From: Diogma glabrata
Lineage: Eukaryota; Arthropoda; Insecta; Diptera; Cylindrotomidae
Direction of reading: 5' to 3'
Length of the DNA: 64,000 bases
Assembly: GCA_963693315.1 (NCBI GenBank)
Contig: OY856186.1
Location: 93,454,127-93,518,126 of the forward strand
Numbering within the stretch: the stretch's first letter is position 1; each line of letters starts with the position of its first letter. The notes under the pieces are model-generated. The model saw only the letters and a program-made list of their open reading frames with translations, searched no databases and was not told the DNA's origin. This document shows positions 60,055 through 64,000 of this stretch, in pieces. A program made the position numbers and the translations under genes.

Positions 60055-60230
60055 AACACAAAACTGTCTGACCCCGAAATCTACCTATTTCTAGCGGATA
60101 TACCTGCCGCTGGAATTTGTTTGTTTTTCCGTCTCCGCTTATCATTTATAGTCGTTTGGCACCAAATTTTTTTCGAAATTCCGAGATGACGGACATTGCA
60201 ATAGGTGGATTTTTATATGAAATCTACCTA
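60055..60230 (-). mobile_element. Retrotransposon leader and LTR edge
   Basis: Lies 5' of gag on the minus strand. 60055-60115 matches 4798-4852 and 60137-60162 matches 7236-7260. A TAGGTGGATTT/AAATCTACCTA hairpin is at 60203-60230. The LTR boundary and primer-binding site could not be fixed. Confidence 0.4.
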
Positions 60231-61300
60231 AAACAAAATACGATTTTGGACCTTAGTACGTATAAATTTTCTTCCACAAAGTTTTTTTCTAATTTACAAC
60301 TTTCTTTATGTAAATTCTTTATTCGTTTAAAACTTAAACAATCAATAAAACGATAAAGTTTTATTTTATTACTTTCAACATGATGCAGGAATAAAATTGA
60401 ATCCAAATAATTTGAAAAATTTGTTCGTGAACTTTACAATGTTTTTTCAACTTCAAATTCCAGCATCTGTTGGCTCTGATTAAAAATTGATTTTCAAATT
60501 ATAAGGCAAAACTAAGGCAAATTTTTTAAACTGATATATTCAAACTTTATTGTTCTCTCTTGTTTTGTTGTAATGTCTAAAGGAATTTCAATTATTTTGA
60601 ATGAGTGTGTTGCTTGCTTTTTACAACACTGTTTAAAATATTTAAGCCACACTTAACACTAAATGTGAACATAATTAATTACATAAAAACAAAATTAAAA
60701 AGTTCCACTAAATTACTTCATTTTTTATCAACGAATCAAAAAAATTCTTTTGAATAAAATGTAAAATAATAAAGCAATTCTTACATTTAATTTAACAAAT
60801 TCTTATTGTGGATTAAAAAAATAATAAAACAAATGCAAACTGAAAAACAATTTCCGACATGAACAAATGATAAAATACGAAAAACAAAAGTTTTCGAATA
60901 CAGATTTTGAGTAAGTTTTTAAAACGAGTTTAAGAAAATAATATTACATTTTACAGATATTTGTTTTTGTGGAATTTACTTTCATGTTGTAAAATATAAA
61001 AGCATAAACGAAGACGAAAATTATAATGAAATTATTCAAAAAGCATTTCGGGCAATTTTAATTTTTTTAGCTCAAAGTTTGGATTTTATAAAAGAGGATA
61101 AAAGTAGGTAAGTGGAATGTGGAATATAGAAATAGAAGCTGATTTCTAGTGGATTTCGAAATTTCTTAAACATGGAATAAAATCATAAAACATTAATACA
61201 CAGTATGAAAATTTTAAAAACTGCTAATTTTATGTACTGTATGTGCAACAAACAAAAAGTTTGGTTTAATTGTTGTAAATGAACTGCAAAGAGCGATAAC
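60231..61300. other. AT-rich region, nothing recognised
   Basis: No gene or repeat recognised. Confidence 0.45.
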
Positions 61301-61500
61301 NNNNNNNNNNNNNNNNNNNNNNNNNNNNNNNNNNNNNNNNNNNNNNNNNNNNNNNNNNNNNNNNNNNNNNNNNNNNNNNNNNNNNNNNNNNNNNNNNNNN
61401 NNNNNNNNNNNNNNNNNNNNNNNNNNNNNNNNNNNNNNNNNNNNNNNNNNNNNNNNNNNNNNNNNNNNNNNNNNNNNNNNNNNNNNNNNNNNNNNNNNNN
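61301..61500. other. Assembly gap (200 N)
   Basis: A run of exactly 200 N, a common scaffold-gap size. Frames crossing it are meaningless. Confidence 0.99.
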
Positions 61501-61854
61501 GTGAGTGTGTGAGCGTCTGAGAGTGATTGTGGGGGGTTGGACGTGTTGATCGTGGGTCTTTCGCCAATGGGGTCGCCAGAGTCTCCTTTTTCACACTTGT
61601 ATTTTTTTTCCATTTCTGCAAATTCTCGTAAATAGCGTACATTTCTGTATTTGTGCTGAAGTAGCAGGGTTTCTTTATCGTTCCCATGGGCTGCAGCTAG
61701 CTTGGGCAAGAAAATCAATCTCGCTAGGTACGCTTCCTGCTATGTCCTTCTCATTGGTTCGCCAATGAGAAAGCGCTTCATTACAACTACGCAACAAAAT
61801 GTTTACACACAAACTTTTATTTATAGCGTAGCAAAGCACGCCGGGCCCCGCTAG
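61501..61854 (+). mobile_element. Helitron 3' end
   Basis: Ends TTATAGCGTAGCAAAGCACG, CCGGGCCCCG, CTAG at 61854, followed by T: hairpin, CTRR end and T target as for Helitrons. It is nearly identical in the last 50 bases to the arms at 19157-19573. The upstream part contains a CTCATTGGTTCGCCAATGAG hairpin (61752-61771) and matches 34935-35250 inverted. Its 5' end lies in or beyond the gap. Confidence 0.75.
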
Positions 61855-62278
<424 letters not shown>

Positions 62279-62684
62279 CAGTGTTGCAAAACGTTACTCG
62301 TAACGTAACGCAAAAACGAAATAACGAAATGAAATAGCGTTATTTGTAATAATTACAGTTATAACGTTTTAAAAATTAAACTGTGTTACAATAACGTAAA
62401 ACGTAACGATAACGTAATAATTTATTCGTTTTTTTGGTATACTTTTTGTATAATCATATGATAATAAAGCGCTAAAATCGGTTGTATAAAATCCAACTTA
62501 TCTGCTCTTTTTCAATATTTTTAGTAGTTATGAAATTGTTTGATATTTGTAACAAAATACATAATGAATATATTGTAAGATTTTAAGTATATTTCAAGTA
62601 ATATCAAGTCTGTACTAGCTGTTTCTGCATCGCAGGTGTTTTGAGTAATTTTAAGAAAGAATATTATTATGCTGGCCGATATAA

Positions 62685-63246
62685 TGCCCGATTTATAGTC
62701 GGTAACGTTAACTTAACGTTAACTTTAACTTAATCGTAACTTAAGACAATACAAAACTTTGATTTATAGTCGGTAAGAAATTACGTTTTCTTTGACGTTT
62801 GATTTGATATTAATTTTTGGTTTGTAATCAATTTTATAAATCATATCAATTCTTTAAAGCAATAAAGTGATTTTAAAATCAAAACTTAAAATAATGAAAT
62901 CAAAATAAACATTTAATACAATATTTTAAAATAAAAAATTCATTTTTCATATTAATTTCATGCGGAAATTTGGCTTTAATGTCGCTCTTTTTATATCCTT
63001 TACAATTCTTAATGAATAAAATTTTATTTTTATGAACACTTTCAATTAAATTTAAGTTTTCTTTAGTATTTATAATAAACGTCAAAAAAATCCTTAACAA
63101 AATCTTTAAGATAGAATGAGATGAACTTTACGTTAAGTTAACGTTAAGTTTACGTTACCGACTAAAAATGCTCTAGTGCATTTTCATACATTTGTACTTT
63201 ACGTTAAGTTAACGTTAAGTTAAAGTTACCGACTATAAATCAGGCA
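62685..63246. mobile_element. Nested Harbinger-like MITE with TAA duplication
   Basis: TGCCCGATTTATAGTCGGTA at the left and the complement of TGCCTGATTTATAGTCGGTA at the right. TAA lies on both sides (62682-62684 and 63247-63249), the TWA duplication of PIF/Harbinger. Each TIR contains a second copy of its own first part 71 bp further in (62761 and 63157), so the TIRs are internally duplicated symmetrically. CGTTAACTTAACGTTAAC-type words fill them. Confidence 0.75.
62900..63100 (-). pseudogene. Possible MADF-like fragment
   Basis: A 66-aa frame containing NLIESVHKNKILF and KGYKKSDIKAKFPHEIN. The arrangement LIE-x-V...(L/I)-x...GYK-x-x-x-x-K-x-K-x-x-x-EI resembles the start of MADF DNA-binding domains, which accompany PIF/Harbinger nucleases. 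The tryptophan usually before EI is replaced. Lying inside a Harbinger-like MITE supports the idea, but the match is short. Confidence 0.35.
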
Positions 63247-63691
63247 TAAGAAATAATTCTGAAGATCTATTAAAAGTTACGCTGATAGTCATTAACAAAC
63301 TATCAGATTTGCAGAAAACTCTTGATAAGAATGCCTATAGTTTTGTTAAAAACTTATTATTTTTAATTTGAAATGAGTCAAATTTTTTTAATGTATTTAA
63401 TTATTTAGTTTTATTTTACTATGAATATATAAATTTAATATTTTTGTAATTATACATATATGCAAGAAATAACTATCCATTAGAGATTTTCGATTTTTGA
63501 GCAGTTAAGTAGGTTAGCTTTAAACTTTTCCTTCATCTGTAAAATAACGTAAATATAACGTTTATAACATAATAAAATATAATATTTTTGTGTTTCATAA
63601 CGAAATAACGTACCGAAAAAATTAAAGTAATGTTATAAAAACGAAACGCATAACGTTACGATTTTTTTTTTCGTTTTGCAACACTGATATA

Positions 63692-63958
<267 letters not shown>

Positions 63959-64000
63959 AGATTTTATACGTCTTAAACCCGACAAGGTAGGAATTTTTAT

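Larger units (their letters stand above)
62279..63686. mobile_element. hAT-like non-autonomous element inserted in (TA)n
   Basis: CAGTGTTGCAAAACG at the left and its complement CGTTTTGCAACACTG at the right. ATATATAT flanks both sides (62271-62278 and 63687-63694), compatible with an 8-bp hAT duplication but also simply microsatellite. Both subterminal regions are rich in AACGTAACG/CGTTATAACG-type words. No transposase. Confidence 0.7.

Noticed and set aside
61214..61718. Two 150-aa frames across the gap
   Set aside because: They include 66 residues translated from N. The rest overlaps a Helitron 3' region that is not conserved as protein in its second copy.

Overview
This is an AT-rich, intron-bearing eukaryotic sequence that looks like arthropod DNA, probably insect and perhaps dipteran. 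The grounds are very short GT-AG introns (52-75 bp) in transposon genes, the kinds of LINE, HARBI1, pogo/Tigger and hAT proteins present, and very long (TA)n tracts. I found no convincing host gene and no tRNA or rRNA. Almost every protein-like reading frame belongs to a mobile element, and nearly all are broken by stops or frameshifts. One 200-bp run of N (61301-61500) is an assembly gap.

Layout. 1-7.6 kb: fold-back elements, a hAT end, a LINE reverse transcriptase fragment, LTR-retrotransposon scraps, a three-unit tandem array and a (TA)n tract. 7.8-13.7 kb: a PIF/Harbinger (HARBI1) pseudogene on the minus strand, split by a 4.4-kb DNA transposon with ~570-bp terminal inverted repeats (TIRs) and a nearly whole decayed transposase. 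14.4-17.2 kb: an RTE-like LINE with tandem 81-bp 5' units. 19.1-21.4 kb: a truncated Helitron (HUH Rep plus Pif1-like helicase) ending in a nearly perfect 197-bp-arm palindrome of Helitron 3' ends. 21.9-27.8 kb: a CACTA-like element with CACWG termini, a TAT target-site duplication and two minus-strand genes, one with several introns.

27.8-33.4 kb is mostly unannotatable AT-rich DNA with two small inverted-repeat elements. 33.5-33.9 kb carries a tyrosine-recombinase N-terminus. 34.4-39.3 kb is a second long-TIR transposon (~520-bp TIRs) holding a Helitron-like segment, tandem repeats and a decayed zinc-finger remnant. 39.9-45.2 kb holds a MITE, a 0.6-kb direct duplication, minisatellites and a LINE scrap. 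46.4-50 kb and 50.6-52.9 kb are two decayed minus-strand LINEs. 53-54 kb is a hAT pseudogene interrupted by a small retro-insertion with a target-site duplication. 55.2-55.4 kb is a perfect 78-bp-arm hairpin, 55.7-57.2 kb a pogo/Tigger pseudogene, 57.5-58.35 kb a (TA)n tract, 58.6-60.2 kb a transposon gene end plus a gypsy-type gag, and 61.5-61.85 kb a Helitron 3' end. 61.9-64 kb is (TA)n interrupted by a hAT-like element that itself contains a Harbinger-like MITE with a MADF-like remnant.

The genes do not form a host pathway. The window is a layered record of transposition. The least explained signal is a scattered set of 100-140-bp fold-back elements that share AATAGT/ACTATT ends and AT-rich flanks but carry different GC-richer hairpin cores.
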